A DNA stretch of 64,000 bases. Source: Hungatella sp. Its GTDB lineage: Bacteria > Bacillota > Clostridia > Lachnospirales > Lachnospiraceae. The notes below the pieces were generated by a model that was not told the DNA's origin, made no database searches, and saw only the letters and a list, made by a program, of their open reading frames with translations. The first letter of the stretch is position 1. The number at the start of each line of letters is the position of its first letter. Below are positions 40,803-50,879 of the stretch, piece by piece. Position numbers and translations under genes: made by a program. The DNA is taken from positions 1-64,000 of the forward strand of contig JAAWBS010000054.1 in assembly GCA_022792815.1 (NCBI GenBank). The letters are read 5' to 3'.

Positions 40803-43800
40803 ATGTTTTGTAGAAAGTGCGGAAAACAGCTGCAGGATGAGGCATTCTGCCCTGTCTGCGGCACACCGGCCGAGGGAGGTTCCCTTCCGGACAGGCGTAT
40901 GGCCGGCCCGGCCGAGGGGGACACAGAGGCAAAAGGGACGAGAAAGACAAAAAAGGAGAAAAAGAAGAAGCCAGAAAAACCGCAGAAAAAACGGAGGTGG
41001 ATCCCCATCTTATGTGTCCTGGCAGTCCTCTTTCTGACGGTTGATGCAGGGCTGTTCTATTGTCTGCGCCGGATGGATCAAAACCGGCAGATTGAGAACA
41101 GCGGGATTTCGGATGAGGCCGCAGACAGTTCCGTCTTCGTGGAGGAGAAGACCACGGCGCAGGAGGGGATGGAGATGACCACCTCCTTTGAGCGGCTGCC
41201 CTTATCCTACTGGAGAGCCACTGCCATGAAAGTGAGGCTGACCAATATCAGCGCAGGTCGGATCGAGAAATTCACAGGGACATGGGAGTGCAATGACCAT
41301 GTGAAAGTCAAAGGAGATCCCAACGTGGAGATCGCGCAGCTTGGCCCCGGCGAGACGACAGAATTTACGGTGGATTTGATCCAGAGGATCCCCATCTCAG
41401 TGATCGTGATCCTCGGTGTGCTCGTTCTTCTTCTGATGTTGATGATTTTCGTCATCTCCATGGCCAGAAGGCACAAGCGAAAGAGAGCGGCTACCGCTGT
41501 CATGCTGGCGATTTCCATAGCGTGCTCTTCCGTCAATCTGTCGGCATTTGCGGCGGAGTCGGTGAGTGTGGACGGCGAGTCCCGGAATGCGGTATACGAG
41601 CTGAAGGAGAAGAAGGACGGTGCGTTTTCCCGGACTATTGAAAGTCATAGAGCCCAGCTGAGGGTCACCCTGGCGGCTGCATTTACCTATGACCATGTCC
41701 TGGCGGTCAGGGTGGAGGCCGAGGGGGAAGAGTTCCGCCTGAGCTGGAGCCCGGTGGAGGACGCGAAAGGCTATAAAGTCATCCTCTACGACAAGGAGGG
41801 CAATGGCCGGACGATCGAGGAACTGGATGAGGACGAGACCGAGGCCGTGATCACTCTGACTCCGGGAGAGCTTTCTGTGTGCCAGGTGGCGGGGGAGCTG
41901 AAAGGCGATAAACTGTTTCTGTCAGAGAAGATGAACCTGGCTGTCACGGAGGACGGGAAGACCTTCATCGATTCCGACGGGGATATGCTGTCCGACGAGT
42001 ACGAGGCGGCCTTCGGCACGGCCACTCATCTGCAGGACACGGATGGAGACGGCTTAAGCGACATGGATGAGATCAGCCTCACCATGACAGATCCCTTAAA
42101 GGCGGACACCGACGGCAACGGCATCCCGGACGGGGAGGAGGATCCGGACGGTGACGGTCTGACCAATCTGGAGGAGATCCGGTACGGCACCCTGCCTCAT
42201 CAGGCGGATACGGACTTAGACGGCCTCACTGACGGTTTCGAGATCAATGAGTTCCGATCCGATCCACTGACGGCGGACACCGACGAGGATGGCCTCACCG
42301 ACGAGGCGGAGTACCGGCTGGGCACTGATCCCAACAAGGCGGACACCAATGACAACGGCATCGGGGATGCGAAGGAGATCTACACCCACCAGATCACCAG
42401 TGACCAGGCCGGTACCGTGGTGACTCTGGAGGCGGCCGGAGACGTAATCGCGGATGCCAGAATCATCAATCAGACAGCCAATGTGTCCTTTGCCGACCTG
42501 GAGTATGTGGCCTCTGAGGTGGTAGACGTGGTGGTGGAGGGAGAATTTACTTCCGCCTTCGTGGCTATCCCATATGAGGAGTCCTTTATAGGGAAGGAAG
42601 AGGATCTGGCAGTCTGCTATTATAACCCGGATACCAACAGCTTCGAGATCCTGGAAGGCCAGACAGTGGACAAGGAGAAAGGGGTCATCTCCGCGGTCAC
42701 GACTCATTTTTCCACGTTTGTCCTGGTCTATGTGCCCAACTGGCACGCTCAGTTTGAGGATCCCTTTGCCCCGGACCGGGCGGCCCAGACGCCGGTGGAT
42801 GTGGAGCTGGTCATCGACGAGTCCAGCAGCATGGAGGACAACAGCAAGGGAACCACCAATGATCCGGACCGATGGAGAGTCACCGCGGCCAAATCTTTTG
42901 TGGATGCCTTAATCGAACATGACCGGGTAGGAGTCATCGGATTCAGCGAGAGTGTCTCCCAAAAGTCGCCGCTGACAGACGACCTGCTTGCGGCCCGCTC
43001 TTCCATCGACTCTATCGTGGGCAACGCCGGCGGCACCGCCATGTATGTGGGCCTGGAGGCCGCCCTGGCGGAGTTGGAGGAGGCTGCCGCCCAGGAGAAG
43101 GCCATGTATCCGGAGGCCAAGGAACGGCTGCGCCTTCCCTTTATCATCGCCCTCAGTGACGGGGAGGACAGCGCCTCCGATGAGAGCCGTTATACCGCCA
43201 TTGTGGACCGGGCCAGGGCGCTGAAGGCCCCCATCTTTACCATCGCCCTTGGATCAGACGTGAATTCGGGGCGGATGATCTGGCTGGCATCCCAGACTCA
43301 GGGGGATTATTTTCAGATCTCCTCTGCCGATGATCTGCCCCAGGCATTTAACCGTATCGTCAACAATGCGGTCTATGGGGAGGACACGGACGGAGACGGC
43401 CTTGCAGACAAGGTGGAGGAATACGGCCTTCGGGACGGTCTGGGAAGAAAATATCTGACAGACGCCCGGAACCCGGATACCGATGACGACGAGATCTCCG
43501 ACGGCAAAGAGGCAGGAGATGTGTTCCTGGCAAACACAGGGAACTTAAATCTGCAGTACTACATCATGCTCAGCGATCCCACCAAGGCGGACACGGACGG
43601 AGACGGCCTGGACGACAAGCAGGAGATGGAGCTGGGCACCAAGCCGTGGTGCAGAGACACGGACGGAGACGGTCTCGATGACAACCTGGAGTATCTGGCA
43701 GGTTTTGACCCTCTGTCGGCTAACCCGGACGGCGACAGCTACAGCGATTATGAGGAGTACTACGATCTGGCCTACACCCTGGATTTCCTCCGTATGTTCC

Positions 43801-45383
43801 TCGACGCGCCTGAGGGAACCTTCGACAAGATCGTGTTCCGGCTTCTGGATATGGCTCTGGACCGGGATCCCTTTGACTATGACAACACTCCGGCGGAGAA
43901 CCTGTCCGCAGTGCTTCTGGGGATCCTCCTGGGGGACTTTGGGGAGACCTTTGCCGGGTGGGACATGCTTCCGGATCACTATGTGGACTGCTTTGCCTAT
44001 ATTATAGGAAATATCGCTGGCAATTTCGTCCCATTCGTCTCGGTTATCACCGACGTGCGGGACATGATCGCCAATCTGATCAACGGGGACTACGCCTTTG
44101 CCGCCATGAATGCCATCGGAGCCATCCCGGTGCTGGGCAATGCCTCCTCGGCTGCTGCCGATCTTATGCGGATCCTGGCCTCCCACATGGACGACGCGGC
44201 CAAATTATCCAAGATTTTGGTCTTTGTGGCAGACTGTTTCCAGACCGTCTCCACCACGCTGATGAAGATGGACGACGGGGTCAAGGCTTTCAAGAAGATG
44301 GTGGCCAACGGCATCAAGAAGACGGCCCATAGGGCTGCACAGCCGGTGGTGGATCTCTTCGGAAGGTTTGTGAAGACTGCGGGAGATTCCGGAGGGGCCG
44401 CCTATGCGGATGACCTGCTGGATGCCGGGATGTCTCAGAAGATCAAGCTGACTGTATCCGACGGGACGACGGGAAGAGAGGCTGCCAATCAGATCCGCAG
44501 CAGCCTGGGCAATGTACCGGGAGGGAAACTGACCGAGACGGCCTCCGGTACGGCTTACCAGAAGGTGCGGGTGCTGGATCTCCAGTGCGAGAGCTATAAG
44601 AACGCCGTCAACATCGAGAGCACCCTGAAGAGCAGCCTGAGAGATGTGGCTGATTTCTCCGGCAACGGAAAGATAGCCGGGACATTTGACTATCGGATCC
44701 TGGATGTGGCCGTGCCGGATACGGTGATTACCGACGAGGCCAGGCAGGTGATGGTGAGGCTGAAACAGGAAGCCGCGGATATGGGCGTTACCTTAAACTA
44801 CCACACCTATATCCTGGAGGGAAGCGGCGAGGCAGTGACCGTGGTGGCCAAGAGCGGAGACGATGTGGCAGAGCAGGTGGTGTCAAAGTCGGCTCTCAGC
44901 GAGGCGGATCGGCTGAGACTGGATAAGTGGGAGTACAGGCCCAGCGATGACCTGTATCTGAAATATAAAGACGTCTATGATAATCCCAAGTATTTTGACC
45001 AGGCCACGGGACATACCATCTGGCCCCCTGACGACGGTTTTGCGGCCGGAACCAAGGCGGAGAAAAAACTGAACAAGGATACGATTTTCAAGAGGTACGG
45101 GGAGGAGACCGGGGAATTTTTGGGCAATGCCACCGATTCCTTTGCTGCCAGAGCTCTAGCCCCTTACAGCGAAAGTTCCCGCCAACACTATTACCGTCTG
45201 ACCGATGAATTTGAGATGACATCAGGCAAGGTAGCTCCCTGGTTTGGCAGCAGCGGGGGCGGGGAACAATTTGTGAAATACAGGCCGGACGGATCCAAAT
45301 ATACGGTGAAAGATCTGATCGATGAGGGAATTCTGGAGGACATCACCGATGAGGTGGAGAAAGGGCTGATCAATATTGACTGA
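40803..45383 (+). CDS. Zinc-ribbon/VWA surface protein with C-terminal TNT (NAD glycohydrolase) toxin domain
   Basis: The protein is 1526 residues. GGGGAGGAG lies upstream of ATG 40803. In order: zinc ribbon (CRKCGKQ...CPVCG, 3-20); membrane segment about 66-87; a small outside domain; membrane segment about 196-220, then RRHKRKR and a signal-peptide-like segment about 229-250 ending SAFAA; thrombospondin type-3/calcium repeats about 391-526 ([12 protein letters not shown] type); VWA about 665-860 with MIDAS DESSS; more DxDxDG repeats to about 980; a hydrophobic pre-toxin-like stretch about 1035-1145 ([19 protein letters not shown]); and a C-terminal TNT domain about 1395-1526 ([38 protein letters not shown]). 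TNT of Mycobacterium CpnT hydrolyses NAD+. The Arg of KRYG and the Gln of GGGEQF match its key positions. Membrane topology and delivery are unclear. Confidence 0.88.
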   Translation: MFCRKCGKQLQDEAFCPVCGTPAEGGSLPDRRMAGPAEGDTEAKGTRKTKKEKKKKPEKPQKKRRWIPILCVLAVLFLTVDAGLFYCLRRMDQNRQIENSGISDEAADSSVFVEEKTTAQEGMEMTTSFERLPLSYWRATAMKVRLTNISAGRIEKFTGTWECNDHVKVKGDPNVEIAQLGPGETTEFTVDLIQRIPISVIVILGVLVLLLMLMIFVISMARRHKRKRAATAVMLAISIACSSVNLSAFAAESVSVDGESRNAVYELKEKKDGAFSRTIESHRAQLRVTLAAAFTYDHVLAVRVEAEGEEFRLSWSPVEDAKGYKVILYDKEGNGRTIEELDEDETEAVITLTPGELSVCQVAGELKGDKLFLSEKMNLAVTEDGKTFIDSDGDMLSDEYEAAFGTATHLQDTDGDGLSDMDEISLTMTDPLKADTDGNGIPDGEEDPDGDGLTNLEEIRYGTLPHQADTDLDGLTDGFEINEFRSDPLTADTDEDGLTDEAEYRLGTDPNKADTNDNGIGDAKEIYTHQITSDQAGTVVTLEAAGDVIADARIINQTANVSFADLEYVASEVVDVVVEGEFTSAFVAIPYEESFIGKEEDLAVCYYNPDTNSFEILEGQTVDKEKGVISAVTTHFSTFVLVYVPNWHAQFEDPFAPDRAAQTPVDVELVIDESSSMEDNSKGTTNDPDRWRVTAAKSFVDALIEHDRVGVIGFSESVSQKSPLTDDLLAARSSIDSIVGNAGGTAMYVGLEAALAELEEAAAQEKAMYPEAKERLRLPFIIALSDGEDSASDESRYTAIVDRARALKAPIFTIALGSDVNSGRMIWLASQTQGDYFQISSADDLPQAFNRIVNNAVYGEDTDGDGLADKVEEYGLRDGLGRKYLTDARNPDTDDDEISDGKEAGDVFLANTGNLNLQYYIMLSDPTKADTDGDGLDDKQEMELGTKPWCRDTDGDGLDDNLEYLAGFDPLSANPDGDSYSDYEEYYDLAYTLDFLRMFLDAPEGTFDKIVFRLLDMALDRDPFDYDNTPAENLSAVLLGILLGDFGETFAGWDMLPDHYVDCFAYIIGNIAGNFVPFVSVITDVRDMIANLINGDYAFAAMNAIGAIPVLGNASSAAADLMRILASHMDDAAKLSKILVFVADCFQTVSTTLMKMDDGVKAFKKMVANGIKKTAHRAAQPVVDLFGRFVKTAGDSGGAAYADDLLDAGMSQKIKLTVSDGTTGREAANQIRSSLGNVPGGKLTETASGTAYQKVRVLDLQCESYKNAVNIESTLKSSLRDVADFSGNGKIAGTFDYRILDVAVPDTVITDEARQVMVRLKQEAADMGVTLNYHTYILEGSGEAVTVVAKSGDDVAEQVVSKSALSEADRLRLDKWEYRPSDDLYLKYKDVYDNPKYFDQATGHTIWPPDDGFAAGTKAEKKLNKDTIFKRYGEETGEFLGNATDSFAARALAPYSESSRQHYYRLTDEFEMTSGKVAPWFGSSGGGEQFVKYRPDGSKYTVKDLIDEGILEDITDEVEKGLINID

Positions 45384-45990
45384 TTTGATAGGCAGGATCC
45401 TGGGAGGATCCTATGAGGTGAGACAGCGGGGAGAGGAGATCCTTCTGTACAAGAGGGGATTTCCCCGCCGTGAGCCGGAGGACTGTATCACGGTGGAGCG
45501 GACGCAGAGAGGGTATTCTGTCTGTGAGGTACATCAGGGCAGCCGAACCGTCAGAGCGCAGACTGCCCGTGAGCAGGAGGCAGCCGCCTATGGGGCTGTG
45601 CTGTGCGAGAGGATGTTTCGAAAGGCAGCAGACCAGAGCAGGCTTAAGTGGATTCGGACATGTATCGACCAGGGCAGGGAGAGAGAGGTGGCGGATTCCA
45701 TGAACCGTCGAATGGGAGGTTCCCTCTGCTGTATAGGAAGGGAAGATCCGCGGAGGCTCTCTCTGCTGAAGACCCCTTCGGGAGCGGATGTGAAGTTTGC
45801 CGGGGAATATCTGGCAGAGGGGGCCTCTCTGTCCCGAGCCTATGTGGTGCTGGACAATTTCTGTGAGAGGCTGGAGGAGGCCTGTGGTCTGTGGCGGCAT
45901 CTGGAATCATCAGGGATAAAGGCGGACAGGACAAAGATCTTAAATTTGTATCTGTTTGGAGACGAGGCAAGGGGAAGGGGCAGACTGTGA
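45376..45990 (+). CDS. Candidate immunity protein for the TNT toxin
   Basis: The protein is up to 204 residues and soluble, with no signal peptide. It overlaps the toxin gene end by 8 bp when read from TTG 45376. An alternative is GTG 45418, which has GGGAGGA (45402-45408) at good spacing and would remove 14 residues. The sequence is Arg/Glu-rich with four or five Cys and matches no family I know. The position directly after a C-terminal toxin domain and the cytoplasmic character are what polymorphic-toxin immunity genes show, and the known TNT immunity factor (IFT) has a similar size. The assignment rests on context only. Confidence 0.6.
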   Translation: MTDLIGRILGGSYEVRQRGEEILLYKRGFPRREPEDCITVERTQRGYSVCEVHQGSRTVRAQTAREQEAAAYGAVLCERMFRKAADQSRLKWIRTCIDQGREREVADSMNRRMGGSLCCIGREDPRRLSLLKTPSGADVKFAGEYLAEGASLSRAYVVLDNFCERLEEACGLWRHLESSGIKADRTKILNLYLFGDEARGRGRL

Positions 45991-47660
45991 GAATGCAGAG
46001 ACGGGCAAAAGGCAGGAACAGAGTCTCCTCCTGGCCGGCAGCCGTCCTGTGGGTGCTGACAGCGGCTGTTCTCCCAGGGTGTATCGGGAAGGGGGCCGCA
46101 GCAGGAGACGGGAGCAGGACAGGGACTGTGGAAGAAGGAGGGATCTGGGTGTCTGTGCCGGAGAGACAGACGGGGCCGGCACCGGGGATAGAGGCGGGAG
46201 AAGGGGCTTTTTCGGGTAGGCCGGCCGGCCAGGATTTACAGGAAAAAGCGGAGGGGCCTTCACAAAAGGACTTAGTCCACCGGCTGCAGACAGCGGCAGT
46301 ATGTCTGCTGGACTCGGAAGATATGCTGCTGTACGGGGAGAGAATCCCGGCTCTCCATCCATTGAAGATCCGAGACGGCCTCCTGTACGCCCCGGTCAAC
46401 GGCCTGGCGGAATATGCGGGGGCCAGTCTGGCAGAGTATGACCGGATGCTGTATATCAGCAGCCAGGGGACCCTGTCCGTCATTGCGGAGCCCTACAATG
46501 TGGCTCTGACCGGCACTACGGCAGAGTTTTTGAAAGGCAGTGTGTTTCAGGAGGACGGCTGTTACTATGTGCCGGCCCAGGACTTAGGCAAATTGCTTCA
46601 TGTACCGGTGTATGCAGACAGCTTCCAGGGAGTGGTGGTGGTAAAAGGGCTGGGGGACTTTGAGGCGGCAGACATGGCCCGGATTAAGGAGAATCTGGGC
46701 CTTCGAAAGTCCCTGTGGGAAGTGCCGGTGGAATTGGAACGTCTGTGTGAAGCCCAGGGGCTGACGGAAGGGGAGTGTCTGGAGGCATTGAATGAAGGGC
46801 GTCTGTACCGGACGGACGATAAGGGGCAGATCGGGTCCTGGGAGCTTCTGTGTGACGGCAGTCTGAGATGGGACAGGATCGACTTAGGAGACCTTTACCA
46901 GCCGGACAGGATCTATCTGGCCGGTCGGGACAGCGGCAGGAGATACCTGTACCTGGCAGGGGAGGGAAAGGATCCGGTGAGTCTGATCCCGGAACTTGAG
47001 AGGGAGGAAGAACTGCGCAGGGAGGCGAGAGAGCGCATCGAGGAGAAGGCCTGCAGCCAGCTTTCGGAGGCGGAGAACCTGGCTTTTACAAAGGTCCCTG
47101 AGGAGGAATCCCGGGCCATGTGGGAGCGGCTTGCTTCCATGGCGGAGCCGGGGGACCTTCTTCTGTTTCACAATCCTCTGTCAGCCGCCCGGTACGGATA
47201 TTTTAATCACAGTGCCTTGGTGCTGGAGAAGACCGAGGGAGGACTTCATCTTCTCCAGGCCAGAGGCAGCGAGGAAGGCGTGGGCTCAGACAAGGATATG
47301 GACTGGCTGGATTACGGAAAGTTTTGGGAAGAGGGATATTGGAAGGGAAATGAGGTCGTCCTGTTATGCAGAGTAGAGGGAGTCTCCCGGGAGACGGCCG
47401 GGAAGGTGGCAGAGGAGGCCCCCTTATTTTACAGGGGCTATCAGTTCGGGTACGGAAGTTTCCGGGGGTTAAAGGAGACCAACTGCGCGGAGCTGATCGC
47501 GGACAGCTATGAAAGGGCGGGGATCGTTCTTCTTGAGGAGGAGGGTTCCAGGCTCCGGCTATTGCTGGAAGGCCGTGCCAGAAGTCTTGCAGTGCTTCCC
47601 GACGACCTGGCGCTTTCTGGCAGAGTGGTGACAAAAGCCTGCTGGCTAGCAGGAGACTAA
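45987..47660 (+). CDS. Lipoprotein with copper-amine-oxidase-like domain and YiiX-type papain-fold domain
   Basis: The protein is 557 residues from GTG 45987, which overlaps the preceding stop. ATG 45993 is equally possible. GGGGAAGGGG (45971-45980) is the ribosome site. A hydrophobic N-terminus ends in a lipobox-like VLPGC (Cys about 32). Residues about 105-230 resemble a copper-amine-oxidase N-terminal-like domain (LKIRDGLLYAPVNGLAEYAG, CYYVPAQDLGKLL). The C-terminal 200 residues look like the YiiX/NlpC-P60 permuted papain group: PGDLLLFHN, YFNHSALVLE (His about 407) and TNCAELIADSYERAG (Cys about 498). It is probably a surface amidase or peptidase acting on wall peptide or lipid-linked amide. 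The position between the toxin and an ABC transporter is notable. Confidence 0.78.
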   Translation: MRMQRRAKGRNRVSSWPAAVLWVLTAAVLPGCIGKGAAAGDGSRTGTVEEGGIWVSVPERQTGPAPGIEAGEGAFSGRPAGQDLQEKAEGPSQKDLVHRLQTAAVCLLDSEDMLLYGERIPALHPLKIRDGLLYAPVNGLAEYAGASLAEYDRMLYISSQGTLSVIAEPYNVALTGTTAEFLKGSVFQEDGCYYVPAQDLGKLLHVPVYADSFQGVVVVKGLGDFEAADMARIKENLGLRKSLWEVPVELERLCEAQGLTEGECLEALNEGRLYRTDDKGQIGSWELLCDGSLRWDRIDLGDLYQPDRIYLAGRDSGRRYLYLAGEGKDPVSLIPELEREEELRREARERIEEKACSQLSEAENLAFTKVPEEESRAMWERLASMAEPGDLLLFHNPLSAARYGYFNHSALVLEKTEGGLHLLQARGSEEGVGSDKDMDWLDYGKFWEEGYWKGNEVVLLCRVEGVSRETAGKVAEEAPLFYRGYQFGYGSFRGLKETNCAELIADSYERAGIVLLEEEGSRLRLLLEGRARSLAVLPDDLALSGRVVTKACWLAGD

Positions 47661-47673
47661 GGCGGTTTGAGAG

Positions 47674-48351
47674 ATGGAAGACAGGAGAGTACCGGTTCTG
47701 GAGCTCAGGCATATCAGCAAATCATACCGTTCCGGAGATCAGGAACTGCCGGTGCTGAGGGGCACGGATTTTCTGATCCGTTCCGGCGATTTTGCGGTGA
47801 TCCTGGGGAAAAGCGGGAGCGGCAAGACCACACTGCTCCATATTATGGCAGGTATCCTGACTCCGGATGAGGGAGAGGTGTGGGTGAGGGGAAGCCGCCT
47901 TGGCACCTCCGAGAGGGAGCTTAGGCGATACCGGAGGGAGAAGGTGGGGCTGATCTTTCAGGACTATGGCCTCATCGATGAGCTCACGGTCCTGGACAAT
48001 ATAATTTTGGCGGCAAAGATGGTCAAAGACAGCCGGGACCCGGAAGCTCTTCTCGCCAGGTTCGGCCTGTCCGAGAAAAAGAACCGGTATCCGGGACAGC
48101 TGAGCGGCGGAGAGAAACAGAGGACTGCCATTGCCAGGGCTCTGGTGAAAAAGCCGGATCTTCTTCTGTGTGACGAGCCCACAGGTGCATTGGATGAGAT
48201 CAGTGCAGGGGAGGTCATGAAGGAGCTTTCGGGTGTAAACAATCAGGGAAACACCGTGGTGCTGATCACCCATGATACAGATTGGTCACAGGCGGCAACG
48301 GATACTTATTGGCTGGAAGATGGCAGGCTTTTGAGATGGAAACAATCATAG
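47674..48351 (+). CDS. ABC transporter ATP-binding protein (MacB/LolD type)
   Basis: The protein is 225 residues. Walker A is GKSGSGKTT (about 45), Q-loop FQDYGLIDEL, signature LSGGEKQRT (about 142) and Walker B LLLCDEPTGALD (about 165). The ALD after Walker B and the short length place it with the LolD/MacB/FtsE-like ATPases that work with FtsX-fold permeases. Such systems are mechanotransmitters for lipoproteins, peptides or antibiotics rather than classical importers. The permease gene begins 16 bp before this gene ends. ATG 47674 lies 13 bp after the lipoprotein stop. Confidence 0.95.
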   Translation: MEDRRVPVLELRHISKSYRSGDQELPVLRGTDFLIRSGDFAVILGKSGSGKTTLLHIMAGILTPDEGEVWVRGSRLGTSERELRRYRREKVGLIFQDYGLIDELTVLDNIILAAKMVKDSRDPEALLARFGLSEKKNRYPGQLSGGEKQRTAIARALVKKPDLLLCDEPTGALDEISAGEVMKELSGVNNQGNTVVLITHDTDWSQAATDTYWLEDGRLLRWKQS

Positions 48352-50609
48352 GAAAGGGAATTTTTTGCAGGAACCGATGGTACTGGATAGGGATCATGAT
48401 GCTGACGACGGCATTTTCCGGAGTGCTGACGGTTCTTTTTTGCGGAAATCAGGCCTTTCGGCAGGGCTGGGAGGAGTTTTTAAAGACCCAGGAGCTTCCG
48501 GGGCTGGTGCTCAGAGGCGGAGAGGAGGGAGCGTCTGATGTGGAACAGTGGATGGAGGATCATGAGAAAGTCGACTGGGTCTGTGTGGGAGAACGCCGGG
48601 AGACAGCCCGGCTGGACGGGGAGGAGAAGACCGTTTTCCTGCGCGGCTGCCTGGGAGAGGGAAGGGGGATGTGGCAGGGGCTTGAGAAAAAGAAGGGCAT
48701 ATCCCCCTATTACCATATCTGGTTCGGAGGGAGGAGCAGATATGGGTTGGAATTATCCGAACCGGCCTCGGGATCATCCGGGCGGGTGAAGGTGCCCGGA
48801 GAGAACGAAAGATCACCTGTGCACAGCGAAGAACGGTCAGGAGCTGTTTTGGAGCTGCCTGTAGCCCAGCCGTCCCTGCTGTTTTTGGGGGCCTACCAGT
48901 GGGAACAGATTCCTTCTGCAGAGGAGAGTTACTGTGAAGTGCTTCTGGAAGGGGAACAGTATGAGGCGCTGTTTGGCACGGCCGGGGAGAGAAGCTGGTA
49001 TATCCGGGGCGATGAGGCGGAGCTGAAGGAGCTTTGGGAGTCAGCCAAGGGGTGGGAGGGGATCATGTGTCAGCGCTACGAGGACTCGCCGCGATATGCC
49101 AATGCCCGGGAGCTTGGCAGCACACTGGACCGACTCGCCTCCTTTTTCACCCTCCTTTTTGCCGCGGCCCAGTGGCTCTGCCTGACGACGGCAGCCTTTG
49201 CGGTCAGAGAGATACGCCGGGACACGGACCGACAGTACAGGAGGCTGGGAGCGGACAGGAGGACCGTCTCGGCTGTCTATGCAGCCTTTTTGGGGAGCGC
49301 TGTGCTGACGGGAGTCATGGGGGGATGGCTCCTGGGCCGGCCGGTGGGAATCCGACTGGCCCAGGAAGGCCTGGGGCGTCTGGGGATCATGGAGGGACGG
49401 GCACTGAGAGACAGTCTGGGGATCATGGAGGCACAGGCACTGAGAGACGGTCTGGGGATCGTGGAGGGACAGGCATCGGGACACGGTCCGGGATGGAGGC
49501 TGCCCGATGTGTCGGCCCTCGGAGCAGGATCGCTGTTGAGAGGTCTGTGCCTTTCCGTGCCGGCAGTGCTTCCTGCCGTTCATGCCGAACATCCCAGGCT
49601 TTTGAGGGCAGCCAGTCTGGGCGCTCTCTTTCTCTCGGCCCTGGTCATGACCGCGGCCCTGACCTATGAGGCTTCACGGGAAACCATCATGGACCACCTG
49701 TTTGAGGAGAGGTACGGCTACAGGCAGCAGGTGCTGTTTGACAATTATCTGGAACAGGAGCAGGCAGAGAGGAAGCTGATCAGGGCCGGGATCCAGGACT
49801 ATGAGTTTATGGCAGGTCTGTGGGCGACGGTCAGACACGGTGACCGGCAGGCCCGGGTCTGGGTCGTGGCGTTGGAGGATGACAGCCGGGCCGTAAAGAT
49901 GTACGGGAAGGACAAAAGAATCCTCTCCCTCACCCCCAACCAGGTGGTGCTGAGCAGTGAGACGGCCGGAAAGCTGCAGGCGAAGAAAGGGGACATCTTG
50001 TCCTATGAGGCTCTGGCAGGCGGACGCAGGGTAGAGGGAAGCTGTCTGGTGGCAGATGTGTCGGAACAGTACAGCCAGTTTGCGGAGTATATCCGGTTGG
50101 ACGATGTGACCGGATTCCTGCAGTCTTCCGGAGTCGCGACAGGCTGCTTTCTCATGGAGGAGGCTGACCGGGAAAGGCTTTCCGGGATTCGGTACTTCGG
50201 GGATATGAGAGAGCAGCGCAGGGCTGCAGAGGAATCCTTTGATTCCGTGAAAAAGATCAGCAGGATCTGCTGCGCCATGTCCGTTTTTACAGCCGGCTTC
50301 ATGACATTCCTGTTCTTGAGGAGCCTTCGGGATGCCCACCGCGGCAGCTGCCGCTTTCTGCGCCTTCTGGGGCAGAGTCCATGGGAGATCCGGGGATTCC
50401 TGGTCAGATGGGGAGCGGCCTGGCTTCCGATCGTCCTGGCAGCGGGTATCGCGGCCGGCACGAAGACCGGAGGCTGGCTTTTGCGGGAGCTGTCATCAGA
50501 CAAGTTCCTCTATCCAACCGGCCTCGGCGGGCGGCCTCAGGCGGTGGCTTTCACGGTTCTGGCCACAGCAGCCCTGCTGGCCGGAAGGAAGGCGGAGGAG
50601 GAAGTGTGA
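48336..50609 (+). CDS. FtsX-fold ABC permease with large ectodomain
   Basis: The protein is 757 residues. ATG 48336 overlaps the ATPase gene by 16 bp and no better start is seen. One membrane segment lies near the N-terminus (WIGIMMLTTAFSGVLTVLFC), followed by an outside domain of about 240 residues. Membrane segments follow at about 265-290, 309-330 and 430-450, then a second outside stretch and C-terminal segments (ICCAMSVFTAGFMTFLFL, GAAWLPIVLAAGIAAG, AVAFTVLATAALLAG). It is the partner of the 47674 ATPase. The cargo is unknown. A 36-bp triplicated segment lies at 49380. The gene ends 23 bp before MITE copy 3. Confidence 0.82.
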   Translation: METIIGKGIFCRNRWYWIGIMMLTTAFSGVLTVLFCGNQAFRQGWEEFLKTQELPGLVLRGGEEGASDVEQWMEDHEKVDWVCVGERRETARLDGEEKTVFLRGCLGEGRGMWQGLEKKKGISPYYHIWFGGRSRYGLELSEPASGSSGRVKVPGENERSPVHSEERSGAVLELPVAQPSLLFLGAYQWEQIPSAEESYCEVLLEGEQYEALFGTAGERSWYIRGDEAELKELWESAKGWEGIMCQRYEDSPRYANARELGSTLDRLASFFTLLFAAAQWLCLTTAAFAVREIRRDTDRQYRRLGADRRTVSAVYAAFLGSAVLTGVMGGWLLGRPVGIRLAQEGLGRLGIMEGRALRDSLGIMEAQALRDGLGIVEGQASGHGPGWRLPDVSALGAGSLLRGLCLSVPAVLPAVHAEHPRLLRAASLGALFLSALVMTAALTYEASRETIMDHLFEERYGYRQQVLFDNYLEQEQAERKLIRAGIQDYEFMAGLWATVRHGDRQARVWVVALEDDSRAVKMYGKDKRILSLTPNQVVLSSETAGKLQAKKGDILSYEALAGGRRVEGSCLVADVSEQYSQFAEYIRLDDVTGFLQSSGVATGCFLMEEADRERLSGIRYFGDMREQRRAAEESFDSVKKISRICCAMSVFTAGFMTFLFLRSLRDAHRGSCRFLRLLGQSPWEIRGFLVRWGAAWLPIVLAAGIAAGTKTGGWLLRELSSDKFLYPTGLGGRPQAVAFTVLATAALLAGRKAEEEV
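49380..49487 (+). repeat. 3 x 36-bp in-frame tandem repeat in the permease gene
   Basis: Three units starting CTGGGGATC(A/G)TGGAGG encode LGIMEGRALRDS, LGIMEAQALRDG and LGIVEGQASGHG. The first two units differ at only a few bases. They sit in a loop after the second pair of membrane segments. The short in-frame period fits replication slippage and length variation among strains. Confidence 0.9.
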
Positions 50610-50632
50610 GAAGGGTTTGTGCTAAGGTTCGA

Positions 50633-50848
50633 TAGGTAATTGCGAAAGTCAAAGCCAGGAGAATATTCTGACAATATATTCCATACAAAGCCTTTGTACA
50701 CCAGGCATTCCGCTGAGCCCAATCAAGCAAAAAACACTCGGGCAGAGGGCCCTCCTGTTTTTTATGGTCTCAGCTCCATGGTGTAATGGCTTTTCCTGGA
50801 ACATATTGTCAGAATATTCAGCTAAGTTTTGAGTTTCTCAAATGCCTA
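50633..50848 (+). mobile_element. MITE-like element, copy 3 (216 bp, lacks the 58-bp module)
   Basis: The left terminus TAGGTAATTGCGAAAGTC is intact. The right terminus is drifted (TTTCTCAAATGCCTA). It is flanked by a perfect 10-bp direct repeat, TAAGGTTCGA, at 50623-50632 and 50849-50858. The internal 58-bp module is exactly missing: CCGCTGAG occurs once, followed at once by the A-tract hairpin. It lies between the ABC permease and the nitroreductase, ending 31 bp before the ATG. Without it the gap would be about 45 bp, so it may have split an operon. Confidence 0.92.
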
Positions 50849-50879
50849 TAAGGTTCGAAAGGAAAAGGAGGAGAACAAC

